Shown in pieces: positions 1 through 8,083 of a stretch of DNA of 64,000 bases (the first letter of the stretch is position 1; every line of letters starts with the position of its first letter). Source of the DNA: Haloarcula litorea (GTDB lineage: Archaea > Halobacteriota > Halobacteria > Halobacteriales > Haloarculaceae); assembly GCF_029338195.1 (NCBI RefSeq), contig NZ_CP119779.1, forward strand, positions 186,001 to 250,000, written 5' to 3'. The notes under the pieces are model-generated. The model was given only the letters and a program-made list of their open reading frames with translations, was not told the origin of the DNA and did not search any database. Both the position numbers and the translations under genes were made by a program.

Positions 1-88
1 GGGCGATGTGTTCTTCGGCGAACTCGCGCGCCTCCTGCTTGACCTCGTGTGCGCGTTCCGGGACCGGGTCGTCTCCGAGTAGTTCCAT
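1..88 (-). CDS. Acyl-CoA dehydrogenase-like protein, N-terminal fragment
   Basis: Only the first 29 codons are inside the window; the rest lies before position 1. The start ATG reads leftward from base 88. The visible N-terminus is charged and helical (ELLGDDPVPE, then VKQEAREFAEEHI), which is how many acyl-CoA dehydrogenases begin, with the first helix carrying a hydrophobic/charged pattern ending in F-A-E-E-H. An acyl-CoA dehydrogenase would oxidise acyl-CoA thioesters with FAD, which fits the acyl-CoA synthetase encoded nearby on the same strand. The fragment is too short to exclude another helical protein. Confidence 0.45.
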   Translation of the reverse strand, partial: MELLGDDPVPERAHEVKQEAREFAEEHIA

Positions 89-214
89 ACCAGTCACAGG
101 GTCGGTAGTCCCATATAGTTCGTGAAACGGGGAAGAACCACGTCGGAGTTGTTCCAGCGAAATCTCTGATAACGGGGCCACCACGCTTTTCGGCACCAAC
201 TGCCATCGCCACGT

Positions 215-991
215 ATGGATCGACGCGAGTACCTCGGTATCGGGGCGAGCCTCGGTGCGGCGGCGCTGGCGGGCTGTGGCGGATTCGTCGCGGCCGCGAA
301 CGCGCCCGCGCCGGCCGTCCCGACGGACCGGCTCGAATCGGGCGGCTGGCAGCGGACCGCCGAGGACAGCGGGACCGTCTTCGAGGAGACGTACGGTCCG
401 GTCACCGTCGAGGCCGTCCAGCACACGCTGCGGTACGAGGACGCCGCGCTCCGGGCGGACATCGCGGGGCGGACGCTCGGGCAGATCGACACCGCGCTGT
501 CGGTGTGGTTCGCCTCCCGGGTGGACTTCAGCCCGAACCTGGACAACCTCCCCGGCGGCGTCGGACAGCAACAGATCGTCGACCGGGTCAGGACGAACGC
601 CCGCGACCAGTTCGAGCAGCAGATGGAGAACCAGGGGCTGAGCGACATCCGGAAGTCCGGCGAGGGGACCATCGAGATCGACACGGGCGAGACGGCCGAG
701 ACCGTCCAGCTGTCGGCGGTCTACCCCTTCGAAGGGATCACGTTCCAGGTGACCGAGGGCGAGCGCGTCGAGATACCTCCCACGGACATCGGGATCGAGG
801 CGGTCCTGGCAGTCTGGCACCACGGCGACTACACGCTCATCTCCGGGGGTGCCTACCCGGCACAGAACTTCGAGAACAGCATCGAGAGCGATCTCAGCGA
901 GGGGATCACGGTCAGCGTCGACATCGACCTCGGACTCGAACCGGCCGCCTACCGCGAGGAGGTCCGGTCGCTGATCGCCGGCGTCGAGTAG
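215..991 (+). CDS. Secreted lipoprotein of unknown function (haloarchaeal)
   Basis: 258 residues. The N-terminus holds a twin-arginine-like start (DRREYL) followed by a short hydrophobic stretch and a lipobox LAGC with Cys21, so the protein is probably exported by the Tat route and anchored to the outer face of the membrane by a lipid. The rest is soluble and acidic with beta-rich segments and no catalytic motif I recognise. It resembles the haloarchaeal DUF6517-type lipoproteins as I remember them, but I could not check this. A TATA-like stretch (gctttt, about 185-190) lies about 28 bases before the ATG, consistent with a leaderless transcript. It converges on the acyl-CoA synthetase gene, whose stop directly abuts this one. 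Confidence 0.8.
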   Translation: MDRREYLGIGASLGAAALAGCGGFVAAANAPAPAVPTDRLESGGWQRTAEDSGTVFEETYGPVTVEAVQHTLRYEDAALRADIAGRTLGQIDTALSVWFASRVDFSPNLDNLPGGVGQQQIVDRVRTNARDQFEQQMENQGLSDIRKSGEGTIEIDTGETAETVQLSAVYPFEGITFQVTEGERVEIPPTDIGIEAVLAVWHHGDYTLISGGAYPAQNFENSIESDLSEGITVSVDIDLGLEPAAYREEVRSLIAGVE

Positions 992-2644
992 TCACTCCGG
1001 CGCGGCGTCGTCGGGGACCCGCCCCTCGACGAGGGACTCCTCGGCGTACTCCTCGCGCAGCGCCTTCTTGTCGAACTTCCCGGTCGCGGTCTTGGGCACC
1101 TCGTCGATGACGACGACGTTGTCCGGGACCCACCACGTCGGGTACTCGCTGCCGATGTAGTCGCGCAGCGTCTCGTCGAGGGTGTCCGTGTCCGCGTCGT
1201 CGGTCGGGACGACCAGCGCGAGCGGCCGCTCCTGCCAGCGCTCGTGGGGGACGCCGATGACCGCCGCCTCCGCCACGGCGTCGTGGGCCATCAGCTCGTT
1301 CTCCAGTTCCTGCGAGGAGATCCACTCCCCGCCGCTCTTGATGACGTCTTTCGCACGGTCGACGATCTGCAGGTAGCCGTCCTCGTCGACGGTGACGATG
1401 TCGCCGGTCCGGAGGTAGCCGTCGGTGAACTCCGCCTCGCTGGCGTCGGGGCGGGCGAAGTACTCCGTCGTGACCCAGGGCCCGCGGACGAGGAGTTCGC
1501 CGAACGACTCCCCGTCGTGGGGGACCGGGTCGCCCCCGTCGTCGACCACCCGGAACTCCAGCCCCGGGACGATCAGCCCCTGCTTCGTCCGTTTCTGGAG
1601 GCGGGTCTCGTAGTCCGCGTCCCGGAGGTCGGCCTTGACGTGGGCGACCGATCCGACGGGAGCCGTCTCCGTCATCCCCCAGGCGTGGACCAGTTCCACG
1701 TCGCGGTCGTCGAAGAAGCGGATCATCGCCTCCGGCGCGGCGCTCCCGCCGACGACCAGCCGCTCCAGCGAGGAGAGGTCGACGTCGTGTTCTTTCACGT
1801 ACTCCATCAGGCCGAGCCACACCGTCGGGACGCCGGCGGTGAGCGTGACGCCCTCCTCCTCGATGAGCCGCGCGAGGTCCGCCGGCTCGGGCTGTGGGCC
1901 GGGGTAGACGTGTTTCGCGCCGCCGGCCGTCGCCGAGAACGGCAGGCCCCAGGCGTTGACGTGGAACATCGGGACGACCGGCATCGCCACGTCGTCGTCC
2001 GAAAGCGGGAGGGCCTGGGGCGTCTGCAGCGCCATCGTGTGCGCCCAGAGCATCTGCTGGGTGTACTCGACGCCCTTCGGTTGCCCCGTCGTCCCGGAGG
2101 TGTAACAGAGCCCCGCCGGCCGCTCCTCCTCGACGGTCGGCCAGTCGTAGCTCGTCGGCTGGCCCTCGACGAACGACTCGTAGGCGACGGCGTCGAGGTC
2201 CGTCTCCGGGACCGACTCGCCCATCACGACGTACCGGTCGACGCTCCCGAAAGAGTCCGGGTCGCCGTCGACCGCGCCCTCCAGCTTCGGCAGGAACGAC
2301 TGGTCGACGAAGACCAGCCGGTCGTCGGCGTCGTCGGCGATGTACTGGACGTGCTTGTCGGGCAGGAGGGGATTGATCGTGTGCAGCTGTGCCCCCATCC
2401 CGGAGACCCCGAAGTACGTCTCGAAGTGGCGGTGGTGGTTCCAGCAGAACGTCGCCAGGCGCTCGCCGTCGCCGTAGCCCGCCTCGTCCAGTGCGTTGGC
2501 CAACTGCGCCGTCCGGTCGGCGTACTCGCCGTAGTCGTACCGGACGACCCCCTCGTGGGTGCGGGAGACGATCTCCGTCTCGGGGTACAGCTGTTCGGCT
2601 CGGGACAGGAACGGTCGTAGCGTCTGTGGTGCGCCTCCCGGCAT
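992..2644 (-). CDS. Acyl-CoA synthetase (AMP-dependent fatty acid-CoA ligase)
   Basis: 550 residues from the ATG at 2644, the usual size for medium/long-chain acyl-CoA ligases of the ANL superfamily. It activates a fatty acid with ATP to an acyl-adenylate and then to acyl-CoA. The signature P-loop [10 protein letters not shown] sits near residues 182-191, the adenylate-binding segment [12 protein letters not shown] follows, then YLRTGDIV, the hinge region [17 protein letters not shown], and near the C-terminus the catalytic lysine in [11 protein letters not shown]. An upstream TTG would add nine residues, but the ATG fits the family better. A TATA-like run (2681-2689) lies about 40 bases upstream. 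The acyl-CoA dehydrogenase-like gene at the window edge suggests a fatty-acid degradation context. Substrate chain length cannot be read from sequence. Confidence 0.93.
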   Translation of the reverse strand: MPGGAPQTLRPFLSRAEQLYPETEIVSRTHEGVVRYDYGEYADRTAQLANALDEAGYGDGERLATFCWNHHRHFETYFGVSGMGAQLHTINPLLPDKHVQYIADDADDRLVFVDQSFLPKLEGAVDGDPDSFGSVDRYVVMGESVPETDLDAVAYESFVEGQPTSYDWPTVEEERPAGLCYTSGTTGQPKGVEYTQQMLWAHTMALQTPQALPLSDDDVAMPVVPMFHVNAWGLPFSATAGGAKHVYPGPQPEPADLARLIEEEGVTLTAGVPTVWLGLMEYVKEHDVDLSSLERLVVGGSAAPEAMIRFFDDRDVELVHAWGMTETAPVGSVAHVKADLRDADYETRLQKRTKQGLIVPGLEFRVVDDGGDPVPHDGESFGELLVRGPWVTTEYFARPDASEAEFTDGYLRTGDIVTVDEDGYLQIVDRAKDVIKSGGEWISSQELENELMAHDAVAEAAVIGVPHERWQERPLALVVPTDDADTDTLDETLRDYIGSEYPTWWVPDNVVVIDEVPKTATGKFDKKALREEYAEESLVEGRVPDDAAPE

Positions 2645-2719
2645 ACCCCGTGACACGGCCCCACACCACAAGAAGGTGCGTAAATTAATCGTGAAGGAAC
2701 CGCGGTTGTCGGCTCCGCT

Positions 2720-3322
2720 TCACACCTCGATCCGCTGCATCAGGTCGACGAGCTCCTCCAGCTCCGGGAACGTGTACACCTTGACGTTGATGTCGGAGTC
2801 GAGCGCGTGGACGCGCGAGTCGAACATCAGCGCCATCTCGTTGTCCCGGTCGCCGACGAGCTGGTCGACCATCCCGCTGCCGGGACCGAACGTGAAGTTC
2901 GGCGTCGAGATGTCGATGGTCGTGTCGAGGACGTTCGCCCACCCGTCGATGAAGCCGCTGGTCATGATGTTGCCGATCTCCTGGATTGCCGACCGCTCCA
3001 TATCCGTGAACCCCTCGGCGGTGGGGTCGGTCTCGCCCATGTCGCCGATCATCCCCTGAGCGAGTTCCTTCGCGCTCTGGGCGTTGAACAGGAAGAGGAT
3101 GTAGCCGTGGGGCTTCTCGACCATCTCGATGCTGATCCCGATCTGTTTCTCGTGGCCGACGTGGGTCTTGATGTCCGGGATGTCGATGAAGTTGATCTTG
3201 GTGATCTCCATCTCCGTCTCCATCCCCGTCATCTGACTCAGGTGGTTGGCGACGGTGTTGCCCCCCTCCTTGGCCATCTGATTGAACAGCCCCAGCTTCC
3301 GAATGTCGATCATCAGGCTCAT
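2720..3322 (-). CDS. cheC: CheC-family chemotaxis phosphatase
   Basis: 200 residues. CheC proteins dephosphorylate phospho-CheY and help adaptation of the archaellum motor. The protein has two half-repeats. The C-terminal half holds an exact family active-site pattern: Ser111, Glu115, Asn118 and then Pro141 after 22 residues (SxxxExxN-x22-P). In the N-terminal half the equivalent reads Gln15, Glu19, Asn22 and the proline comes 26 residues later, so that site looks degenerate. Start chosen at the ATG in the sequence MSLMIDIRKLG; upstream in-frame codons run into unrelated sequence. No other che gene is present in the window, so its partners are elsewhere. Two unknown tandem paralogues lie directly upstream on the same strand. 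Confidence 0.88.
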   Translation of the reverse strand: MSLMIDIRKLGLFNQMAKEGGNTVANHLSQMTGMETEMEITKINFIDIPDIKTHVGHEKQIGISIEMVEKPHGYILFLFNAQSAKELAQGMIGDMGETDPTAEGFTDMERSAIQEIGNIMTSGFIDGWANVLDTTIDISTPNFTFGPGSGMVDQLVGDRDNEMALMFDSRVHALDSDINVKVYTFPELEELVDLMQRIEV

Positions 3323-3438
3323 ACGTGGTCGGTTGGCGGGCATTTCGCCCCCTCGCACATAAGCCATGCACTCCCATTTTCGTCGGCGAGAATCGGACGG
3401 CCCGCGCCGACCGCGGCCGGTCCGTCGTGACGGCGGAC

Positions 3439-3813
3439 TCAGAACTCCTCGGCGGTGTCGATCCCGACGACGAGCCCGCAGTCGTCGGCCGCGAAGTCGT
3501 CCCGCCCCGCCACGGCGTCGGCGAACAGCAGTTCCGCCTGCCGAGTGTGGGCCAGCTTGACCGCACTCGCCACGTCCTCGCCGAAGTCGAACGCCGCGAG
3601 GAGGTCGTCGACCCGCGACTCGGGCACGCGGTACGCCCGGACGCCGTCGACGGTGACGTACCGCTCGCTCTCGAACTCGGAGTGGCGGCCGATGAGGTCG
3701 GCGTGCAACACCGTCAGCGCGTCCGCGACGGCGTCTCGGTCGGCCCCCACTTCCTCGGCTGCCTGCTCGATACGTGCCTCGTCGATCGCCACGGGTGCGT
3801 CCTCGCCAGTCAT
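3439..3813 (-). CDS. Conserved haloarchaeal protein, first of a tandem paralogue pair
   Basis: 124 residues, acidic, no signal peptide or membrane segment. I do not recognise a named family. It is clearly a paralogue of the next gene upstream (3870-4262): both share VLHADLIGRH, the block YVTVDG-x-RAYRVP, a conserved H-T-x-Q-A-x-LLF segment, and the ending VVGIDTAE-x-F. The helical N-terminal half and short strand pairs suggest a small alpha/beta domain. Both genes run in the same direction as cheC, but the 116-base gap to cheC does not prove one transcript. A role in signalling would be only a guess from position. Confidence 0.75.
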   Translation of the reverse strand: MTGEDAPVAIDEARIEQAAEEVGADRDAVADALTVLHADLIGRHSEFESERYVTVDGVRAYRVPESRVDDLLAAFDFGEDVASAVKLAHTRQAELLFADAVAGRDDFAADDCGLVVGIDTAEEF

Positions 3814-3869
3814 CGCTGGGCGGCCGTTCGAGGGGACGCCTCATCACCCTTGGGACGAGCGCGCGGGAG

Positions 3870-4262
3870 TCAGAACTGCTCGGCGGTGTCGATGCCGATG
3901 ACGACGCCCAGTTCGTCGCGCCCGAAGTTGTCGTCGCCCCGGACCGACTGTGCGAACAGCAGTTTCGCCTGCTCCGTGTGGGCGTACTGAGCGCCCAGTC
4001 GCTCGGCCTCGTCGAAGCCGAAGCCGTCGAGCAGGGCGTCGAACTCGTCGTCGGGGACCCGGTAGGCGCGGGTCCCGTCGACGGTGACGTAGTCGCAGTC
4101 CCGCTCGAACTGCGCGTGACGCCCGATCAGGTCCGCGTGCAGGACCACCAGCGCGTCACAGAGCCGGCCGACCTCGACGTCGGCGGCGTCCGCGGCCCGT
4201 TCGATGATCGCCCGGTCGATGCTGGCCTCGCTCGCCGCGGCGTTCGAGTCGGTGGTCGCCAT
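3870..4262 (-). CDS. Conserved haloarchaeal protein, second of a tandem paralogue pair
   Basis: 130 residues, paralogue of the gene at 3439-3813 with the same conserved blocks (VLHADLIGRH, YVTVDGTRAYRVP, GIDTAEQF) and a divergent N-terminal 25 residues. The two genes are separated by only 56 bases and probably arose by tandem duplication. The conserved His-Ala-Asp and Gly-Arg-His residues might form a ligand or metal site, but this is inference. Function unknown. The gene sits between the O-methyltransferase and its paralogue, all on the minus strand. Confidence 0.75.
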   Translation of the reverse strand: MATTDSNAAASEASIDRAIIERAADAADVEVGRLCDALVVLHADLIGRHAQFERDCDYVTVDGTRAYRVPDDEFDALLDGFGFDEAERLGAQYAHTEQAKLLFAQSVRGDDNFGRDELGVVIGIDTAEQF

Positions 4263-4311
4263 AGCCCGTGTGCACTATGTTCACGAACCACAATCAGTCT
4301 GTCGCACGCGG

Positions 4312-4980
4312 TCACGCCACCCGGACGCTGACCGCGACGCCCTCGCCGAGCGGGAGCAGCCCGGTCTCGAAGTCGGGGTCGTCCCGAACCCGTTCGAGGT
4401 AGGCGGCGATCCCCTCGCTCATCTCGTTGGCGTCGACGGCCTCGCCGGCCAGCAGGGCGCGCACGTCGTCGAACTCCAGCGGTCCCGCCTCGATGGCGTT
4501 GTCGGCCGCGACGACGCCGCCGACGGGGACCTTCTCGCGGACTGCCTCGAAGGCCTCGGCGTAGCGGTGTTTCTCGTTGTCGATCAGCACCACGTCGAAG
4601 GGGCCGTCGTAGTCGTCGACGATCTCGACGGCGTCGCCGTGTTCGAAGGCGGCGCGGTCCGCGTAGCCGCCCCGCGAGAGGAACTCGCGGGCCTCCTCCA
4701 GCTCGTCGGCGTCGACCTCCGTGAGGACGATCCAGCCGTCCGCGGGCAGCGCCGGGGCCATCCAGTACGCGGAGTAGCCGAAGCCCGAGCCGAACTCGAA
4801 GACCCGTTGTGCGTCGGTCAGCCGGGCGAGCAGGCGGAGCCAGCCGCCGACGGCCGGCCCGACCGTCGGGAACCCCTCGCGGTCGGCCTTCGCGTCCATC
4901 TCCTCCAGTACCTCGTCCCGGTCGGGCGCGAGCGTCCGAGCGAACTGTTCGGTGACCTCTGGCAGCGGGTCCTCGCTCAT
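4312..4980 (-). CDS. SAM-dependent O-methyltransferase (class I, COMT-like)
   Basis: 222 residues, the normal length of small bacterial/archaeal O-methyltransferases. The SAM-binding glycine motif is VFEFGSGFGYSAYWMA, followed by the acidic strand end WIVLTEVD and the catalytic-site segment PFDVVLIDNEKHRYAEAF, with a later VAADNAIEAG. In the family these residues bind SAM and a divalent metal next to a catechol-like or hydroxyl substrate. No membrane segment. The start ATG at 4980 is directly preceded by a purine-poor leader, suggesting leaderless translation. The substrate is unknown. It lies just upstream of the two paralogous unknown genes, but a metabolic link is not evident. Confidence 0.9.
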   Translation of the reverse strand: MSEDPLPEVTEQFARTLAPDRDEVLEEMDAKADREGFPTVGPAVGGWLRLLARLTDAQRVFEFGSGFGYSAYWMAPALPADGWIVLTEVDADELEEAREFLSRGGYADRAAFEHGDAVEIVDDYDGPFDVVLIDNEKHRYAEAFEAVREKVPVGGVVAADNAIEAGPLEFDDVRALLAGEAVDANEMSEGIAAYLERVRDDPDFETGLLPLGEGVAVSVRVA

Positions 4981-5017
4981 AGCGACCGTCCGCCCGGCGG
5001 CGGCGTAAATCCCCGTC

Positions 5018-5968
5018 CTACCGGTTCCGCCCGACCGGGAACTTCACGCGCTCGGGCTCCTCGTTGAACGCCGTCAGGATCCGCCGGTAGAGCTCGTTCC
5101 GGACCCGCTGGCCGCGCCGCGGGTGGACCAGATAGCGCAGGCGTAGCTCCACCCAGGACTCCTGCTGGACGAGGTTGACCGTCGGGCGGTCCTGGACCTC
5201 AAGTTCGACCGGCGTCTCCGACAGCCGCTCGCGGTAGCGTTCGATGCGGGCGGCCATCTCGTCGCCGACGTAGTCGTCGGCCACCGTCCGCATCCGCTCG
5301 GTCGCGAAGTCGAGGTCCGTCTCGTAGGCCACCTGCACGGACAGTTCGTTCCAGACGAAGGGGAACTCCTCGCGGGTGAAGTTCTTGACGTGCGAGGAGA
5401 GGACGACGCTGTTGGGGAGGGTGATGATCCGCCCCGACGGCTGGTTCGAGGAGACCAGTTCCCCGTTGATCTCCCACAGCGTCGTCACGAGGAATGACAC
5501 CTCGACGACGTCGCCCTTCGAGTCCTCGATGGCGACGCGGTCCCCGACCTGGTAGGGCCGCTTGACCATAATGTACAGCCAGCCGATGAGCGAGAACAGG
5601 GGTTGCTGGAGCGCGAAGGTCACCGCGAACCCGACCACCCCCAGCGAGAACAGCAGCCCGACCCACTGCTCGGTGACGACGCCGAGCGCCGCGACTGCCC
5701 CCGCGACACCGAACCCGAGTCGGAAGACGTTCTTGGCGTCGTGGCGGCGGCGCTTGTCCGGGGTCCGGTGGTCGAACGCCCCCAGTGTGAGGCGGTAGAG
5801 CCCGTAGGTGGCGAACGCCACGGCGAGCAGCGAGAGCCCGGTCGCCAGGATCGCCGCGACGGCGACGCCGTCGATCTCGCCGCCCACGCCGACGCGCCGG
5901 ACGGCGACGACCGTCGCACCACAGAGGATCGCCAGCGCGAGCGAGAGGTAACCGACTGGCCGAGTCAC
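5018..5968 (-). CDS. MscS-family mechanosensitive channel
   Basis: 316 residues. MscS channels open under membrane tension to release solutes during osmotic downshock, a direct need for a halophile. Two hydrophobic helices lie in the first 60 residues (LSLALAILCGATVVAV and AILATGLSLLAVAFATYGLY) and two more near residues 95-145, the last forming the pore helix (VVGFAVTFALQQPLFSLIGW). The beta domain follows with RPYQVGDRVAIED, TTLWEINGELVSSNQ and the family signature ITLPNSVVLSSHVKNFT. The C-terminal third is a mixed alpha/beta domain as in other MscS proteins. The gene stands alone and is divergent from ptsH. Confidence 0.92.
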   Translation of the reverse strand: MTRPVGYLSLALAILCGATVVAVRRVGVGGEIDGVAVAAILATGLSLLAVAFATYGLYRLTLGAFDHRTPDKRRRHDAKNVFRLGFGVAGAVAALGVVTEQWVGLLFSLGVVGFAVTFALQQPLFSLIGWLYIMVKRPYQVGDRVAIEDSKGDVVEVSFLVTTLWEINGELVSSNQPSGRIITLPNSVVLSSHVKNFTREEFPFVWNELSVQVAYETDLDFATERMRTVADDYVGDEMAARIERYRERLSETPVELEVQDRPTVNLVQQESWVELRLRYLVHPRRGQRVRNELYRRILTAFNEEPERVKFPVGRNR

Positions 5969-6047
5969 GGACCAGACGACGGCGGGACCCCACTAAACCG
6001 TTCCGCGACGCCGACACGGTAATGGTCAGCGAGCGTGAACGAGTGGC

Positions 6048-6356
6048 ATGGAGCGCACAGTCGAAGTGGTGCCCGAGGCGGGCCTGCACGCCCGGCCCGC
6101 GTCGCAGTTCGTCCGGACCGCGAACCAGTACGACGCGGCGGTCAGGGTCGGCCGAGCCGACGAGGGCGACGACGGGCTGGTCGAGGGCAACAGTATGCTC
6201 GCGGTCACGGGACTGAACGTCGAACACGGGGAGTCGGTCCGGCTCGTCGCGGAGGGCGAGGACGCCGCGGCCGCACTCGACGCGCTGGCGGCGATCCTGA
6301 CGACGCCGGTCGAGGCAGACGACGGCGAGGGCGACGCGGAGGGCGACGGGCCGTGA
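6048..6356 (+). CDS. ptsH: HPr phosphocarrier protein
   Basis: 102 residues: an HPr domain of about 85 residues plus an acidic tail (EADDGEGDAEGDGP). HPr accepts a phosphate on histidine from enzyme I and hands it to an EIIA-type domain. The active-site motif GLHARPA places the phosphohistidine at His14, and the region around the regulatory serine of other HPr proteins reads EGNSMLAVTGL (Ser49). The stop overlaps the GTG start of enzyme I (GTGA), so the two are translationally coupled. No sugar EIIB or EIIC gene is seen in the window; the only visible acceptor is DhaM at 9474-9854, which points to dihydroxyacetone phosphorylation as the use of this relay. Confidence 0.93.
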   Translation: MERTVEVVPEAGLHARPASQFVRTANQYDAAVRVGRADEGDDGLVEGNSMLAVTGLNVEHGESVRLVAEGEDAAAALDALAAILTTPVEADDGEGDAEGDGP

Positions 6357-8032
6357 GGACGCTGTCCGGCGTCGGCAGCACGCCGCTCTCCGGGGTCGGG
6401 ACCGCGCGCTGGTACCGGCCCGACGCCCTCGACCTGCCCGAGCGGCCGGCCCCCGAGACGGTCGACCCGGCCCGGGAACGAGAGCGGTTCGCCGACGCCC
6501 GCGAGACGGCCCGCGAGGGCATCCGGCGGGCGCGCGACCGGACCGCCGAGCGGGTCGGCGAGGACGAGGCCGCCGTCTTCGAGGCCCACGAGCAGTTCCT
6601 CGACGACCCCCAGCTGGTCGAGGCGATCGAGGACGCCATCGACGGCGGCGTCCCGGCGGAGCACGCGGTCGACGACGCCTTCGGCGAGGCCGTCGCGCAG
6701 TTCGAGGGGATGGAGGGGCGGATGGCCGAGCGCGCCGACGACCTGCGGGACGTGCGGGACCGCCTCCTGCGGGCGTTGCTCGACGCCGGGACGGGCGACC
6801 TCGCCGCCCTGCCGCCGGGGACGGTCCTGCTGGCCGAGCGGCTCACGCCCAGCGACACGGCCGAGCTCGATCCCGGGGTCGTCGCCGGCATCGCCACGGC
6901 GACCGGCGGCCGGACCGCCCACGCCGCCATCATCGCGCGGTCGCTGGCCATCCCGGCGGTGGTCGGCGTCGGCGACGCGCTGGCCGACGTGGCCGAGGGC
7001 GCGACGGTCCTCGTGGACGGGGAGGCCGGCGAGGTGGTCGTCGATCCGGACGAGACCCGGCGAGCGGAGAGCGAGGGACTCGACGCGCCGGTGGTCGAAG
7101 AGCGCGTGACCACCGCCGACGGCCGGCCGGTGGAGGTGGCCGCCAACGTCGGCCGTCCCGCCGAACTCGACCCCGCAGTCGCCCGCGGCGCGGACGGCGT
7201 CGGCCTGTTCCGCACCGAGTTCCTCTTCCTCGACCGGGAGCGCCCGCCCGACGAGGACGAGCAGTACGAGGCCGTCACGGCGGCGCTGTCGGCGTTCCCC
7301 GGCGAGCGGGTCGTCGTCCGCACGCTGGACGTGGGCGGCGACAAGCAGGTCCCCTACCTGGACCTGCCGGCGGAGCCCAACCCGTTTCTCGGCCGGCGGG
7401 GCGTCCGGCTCTCGCTCGACGAGCACGCCGACCTGTTCGAGACGCAACTGCGTGCGCTCCTGCGGGCGGCCGCCCACGACGGCGGCGACCTCTGCGTGAT
7501 GGTGCCGATGGTCGCCCGCGTCGAGGAGGTCGAGGCGGTGCTGGATCGGGTCGGGTCCGTCGCGGCGGACCTCGACGACGAGGACGTCGAGTACGCCGTC
7601 CCCGAACTGGGGGCGATGGTCGAGACGCCCGCCGCGGTCCACGTCGCAGACGCGCTCGCCGAGCGTCTGGACTTCCTCTCGATCGGGACCAACGACCTCA
7701 CACAGTACGTGATGGCCGCCGACCGGGAACACGACGGCGTCGCCGACCTCCACGACCCGCTGCACCCGCCGGTCCTCCGGGCGATCGACCGGACCGTCTC
7801 CGCGGCCCACGAGCGCGACGCCTGGGTCGGGATGTGCGGCGAGATGGCCGGCGACCCGGCGCTGACCGAACTGCTGGTCGGGCTCGGCCTGGACGAACTG
7901 TCGATGAGCGCCGTCACCGTCTCGGCGGTCAAGGAGCGGGTCCGGGCGGTCGACACCGACGCCGCGGCGGCGCTGGCCGACGAGGTGCTGGCCTGCGAGA
8001 CGCGGGCCGAGGTGGCGGCGCTGCTGTCCTGA
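6353..8032 (+). CDS. ptsI: PTS enzyme I (phosphoenolpyruvate-protein phosphotransferase)
   Basis: 559 residues from GTG at 6353, close to the usual 570. Enzyme I autophosphorylates from phosphoenolpyruvate and passes phosphate to HPr. The phosphohistidine motif GGRTAHAAIIARSLAIPAVVG places the active His at 190, matching His189 of the bacterial protein. The N-terminal helical HPr-binding domain covers roughly residues 30-145. The PEP-binding TIM-barrel domain shows GLFRTEFLF, the block GGDKQVPYLDLP, GMVETPAAV-like sequence, SIGTNDLTQYVMAADR and the cysteine motif GMCGEMAGDP. Start chosen because it overlaps the ptsH stop; the frame is open further upstream only as a shadow. It works with HPr and DhaM. 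Confidence 0.95.
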   Translation: MRTLSGVGSTPLSGVGTARWYRPDALDLPERPAPETVDPARERERFADARETAREGIRRARDRTAERVGEDEAAVFEAHEQFLDDPQLVEAIEDAIDGGVPAEHAVDDAFGEAVAQFEGMEGRMAERADDLRDVRDRLLRALLDAGTGDLAALPPGTVLLAERLTPSDTAELDPGVVAGIATATGGRTAHAAIIARSLAIPAVVGVGDALADVAEGATVLVDGEAGEVVVDPDETRRAESEGLDAPVVEERVTTADGRPVEVAANVGRPAELDPAVARGADGVGLFRTEFLFLDRERPPDEDEQYEAVTAALSAFPGERVVVRTLDVGGDKQVPYLDLPAEPNPFLGRRGVRLSLDEHADLFETQLRALLRAAAHDGGDLCVMVPMVARVEEVEAVLDRVGSVAADLDDEDVEYAVPELGAMVETPAAVHVADALAERLDFLSIGTNDLTQYVMAADREHDGVADLHDPLHPPVLRAIDRTVSAAHERDAWVGMCGEMAGDPALTELLVGLGLDELSMSAVTVSAVKERVRAVDTDAAAALADEVLACETRAEVAALLS

Positions 8033-8056
8033 CGCGGTTCTCCCGCCGTAGGAAAG

Positions 8057-8063
8057 TATAAAT
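8057..8063 (+). promoter_or_regulatory. TATA-like promoter element of the PAS kinase gene
   Basis: TATAAAT, 27 bases before the ATG at 8084 in a G+C-rich background. Archaeal TATA boxes sit 25-30 bases before the transcription start, so the mRNA should begin at or very near the start codon (leaderless). Confidence 0.6.
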
Positions 8064-8083
8064 CCAATCGACACGTCTCCCGG

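Noticed and set aside
1182-2620. Plus-strand frames antisense to the acyl-CoA synthetase
   Set aside because: Shadows: the minus-strand enzyme has all ANL-superfamily motifs in order.
5018-6047. A PTS permease or sugar transporter near ptsH
   Set aside because: The neighbouring membrane gene is an MscS channel by its motifs and lacks any EIIB/EIIC feature.
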